DNA of 64,000 nt, taken from assembly GCA_963971425.1 (NCBI GenBank), contig OZ020517.1:27422668-27486667 (forward strand). The letters are read 5' to 3'. Position numbers and translations under genes: made by a program. The notes beneath the pieces were generated by a model that made no database searches, was not told where the DNA came from, and was given only the letters and a program-made list of their open reading frames with translations. How positions within the stretch are numbered: the first letter of the stretch is position 1; each line of letters opens with the position of its first letter. Shown one piece after another: positions 62,501 to 64,000 of this stretch. Origin of the DNA: Bryoerythrophyllum caledonicum (lineage: Eukaryota > Streptophyta > Bryopsida > Pottiales > Pottiaceae).

Positions 62501-62623
62501 GTCCTCCAGAACTTTGCTCGTGCACAAGCGGATCTAGCCATGTGCGCAGGTGAAACGTGGGGCAGACTCCTTCCCGGACTCAGCGCGCCTTCGATGGAGA
62601 GAGCGGGTGAGGCATTTCCCTGA
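59513..62623 (+). CDS. SNX1: Sorting nexin 1 (PX-BAR retromer-associated protein)
   Basis: Ten exons join in phase: 59513-59620, 60091-60226, 60408-60547, 60765-60842, 61000-61159, 61300-61433, 61729-61833, 62004-62083, 62238-62298 and 62393-62623, giving 410 residues; Arabidopsis SNX1 has about 400. The PX domain spans the first 125 residues with the phosphoinositide-binding RRFSDFVWLYDRL (51-63), VPALPGKN and KFRSTAEFIEVRRKALDVFL. A BAR domain of three long helices fills the rest (ESGKVLADFGKSLKLLSECE, QGLDLLLSFEEPLKEYVG, RAHAYREHQELLEAYSLKKL, ARFQRIVTLMNQDIVRFQEE), ending WGRLLPGLSAPS. SNX1 binds PI3P on endosomes, senses membrane curvature and helps recycle plasma-membrane proteins; in Arabidopsis that includes PIN2. 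The start Met sits in CCACCATGGCG, a strong initiation context. Confidence 0.94.
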
Positions 62624-64000
62624 TGTGAATTGTAGAGGATTGCGGTGTAAACTTATTCTAGGTCTTGAATTCTTCCAATGGTGAACTAGCGCTTTATTCT
62701 TTCTGGGAGGATGGATGCGGTGCTTGCTATGATTTTAGAATTTCATAAATTAGGGGTGGTCTGGTCGTGTCATCACATGGTGGCCCGTTGGTAAATGTAC
62801 AGTGTGAATTGAAACATTAGTAAACGTAGCAATGGTCCTGTTGTACTGCAACCAGGTTGAATAATACATCTACTGTGCAATGCAAAGCTTACACTCCAAT
62901 GGACTTGCAGTTGGTGCGGATATGACTACGTCAAGCTACATCATGTTAACCCCTAAAGGACCAAGTGTCAAAAATGGGCTTCTTTTTGAAAGTTTGGTCA
63001 ACTTCTAACATTCCTCTTTGGAATTTTTATTGTAGAAAGGCATTATTGTAGAAAGGCATTATTTTGTGTTGTATTCCTAGCTTTTCCAAGAGTGCTATTA
63101 CTCCAAATCATATCTGACTTTTACAAAGTGTCCATGCAAAGGTGGAGGACCCAATTCCAATCACCCATCCAAATTTGTTATGTAAAATGACCCAATATCA
63201 ATCACCCACCTACCCATAACTGCTCAAAAAATCTTTAAAACATCAACTCAAAACAGTCAATAGCTACACCGGGTCATGAGATGTGCAATCTTTGGTTGCA
63301 CCATCCCACTCAAGCTCATGAGTGGTGGCCTTGCCTCGAAAGTCTTAACCCCTAAAGGACCAAGTGTCACGAAATGGCAATTTGAAAATTCGGTCAGGTT
63401 CCTACGGTATCAATTTCCAACATTTCTCTTTGAAATTTTTACTATAGAAAGGCATTACCAAGACCTTAGTGGGAAAACAATTTTTTCCTAAATTGGGCAT
63501 TTGATGAAAAAGTTATAGGGTTTTGAATTTCATATGGGGACAGCGGGCACCTTGGGCACTTCCAAAAACTTTTGCTAGGACACTGTTGAATGTGAGATTT
63601 TCAATACTTGCAAGTAATATTGTTTCCCTTCATATTGTCAAAAAAAGTCTTGTCTTTAGTGAAAAATAGCATACCAACCCAAGTCAAACATTTTCACACA
63701 TTGTCACTCATTGTCGGGCAAGGTACCAAAAAAACTTCTTCTTTTCCACATAAAACCTAGATAACTTAATATTTTTCACTTTTTATTTTTCCCACAACAA
63801 TATGTGGTGTAAACCTTTTTATTGACCATTTGGATTACCAATCTAAAACATAACAAGTTCACAAAAAATTAAAGTGTGAATTGGCAAATTTTGAACCTCC
63901 ACTCCTTGCACAGTTGTTTTGAATATGCTACACCCGTCCTTTACCTCCAAAAATTGGTGTATAAGGAACTAACATCATGCTTAACAAGATGGTAATGGAT
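62624..64000. other. SNX1 3' region, then dispersed repeats
   Basis: After about 62900 the sequence is repeat. TTAACCCCTAAAGGACCAAG occurs at 62946 and again at 63347, each followed by a related block with TTGTAGAAAGGCATTA or CTATAGAAAGGCATTA, i.e. a second copy inserted in or beside the first. 63700-64000 is the reverse complement of the interior of the element at 3307-4295. No gene is seen. Confidence 0.65.

Overview
The window is nuclear DNA of a streptophyte (a land plant or a close algal relative). The evidence is a set of plant-type genes with many short GT-AG introns (4CL-like ligase, NADP-malic enzyme, PS1-type FHA-PIN protein, SMAP1-like small acidic protein, sorting nexin 1), a short CCCTAAA-type telomere-like array, and AT-rich intergenic DNA full of plant-style MITEs. 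The species cannot be named from the sequence alone. A bacterial-looking single-exon gene and a Ty3/gypsy element that carries a cytosine methyltransferase fit an early-diverging lineage (charophyte alga, bryophyte or lycophyte), but that is inference.

Layout. 1-1992 (-): 3'-truncated 4CL-like acyl-CoA ligase with a CT-rich minisatellite upstream. 3307-4295: MITE-like element. 5488-9525 (+): 11-exon, strongly diverged CNOT9/RCD1-like gene. 10207-11556 (-): intronless PrpF/GalD-type tautomerase. 12.64-16.18 kb: old partial copy of a Ty3/gypsy element. 17762-27416: young copy of the same family, with near-identical LTR segments, gag-protease, a C5 cytosine methyltransferase, RT-RNaseH-integrase and a PHD finger. 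27.4-35.2 kb: AT-rich repeat-derived DNA with a well-preserved MULE-like MITE. 35347-37109 (-): secreted protein with VYDAR repeats, crossed by a 200-N assembly gap. 37.4-38.7 kb: MITEs. 39919-41431 (+): acidic/basic coiled protein, perhaps ANCHR-like. 42429-42677 (-): SMAP1-like gene. 44.6-48.96 kb (-): NADP-malic enzyme, 18 exons. 50008-52567 (-): PS1-like FHA-PIN gene. 53145-55952 (-): F-box/LRR gene. 56.2-59.2 kb: nested TIR elements and tandem repeats. 59513-62623 (+): sorting nexin 1, 10 exons. The last 1.4 kb is dispersed repeat.

The host genes do not form a pathway. They are ordinary dispersed genes: carbon and phenylpropanoid-type metabolism, mRNA turnover (CCR4-NOT), endosomal sorting, meiotic or cell-division control, ubiquitin ligase. 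The exciting object is the retroelement. It combines a likely DNA-methylation writer (methyltransferase) and a likely chromatin reader (PHD finger) with the usual copy-and-paste enzymes, so it may set or exploit its own epigenetic state. Methyltransferase-bearing retrotransposons have been reported from charophytes and dinoflagellates; the pairing with a PHD finger is, to my knowledge, not a standard description.
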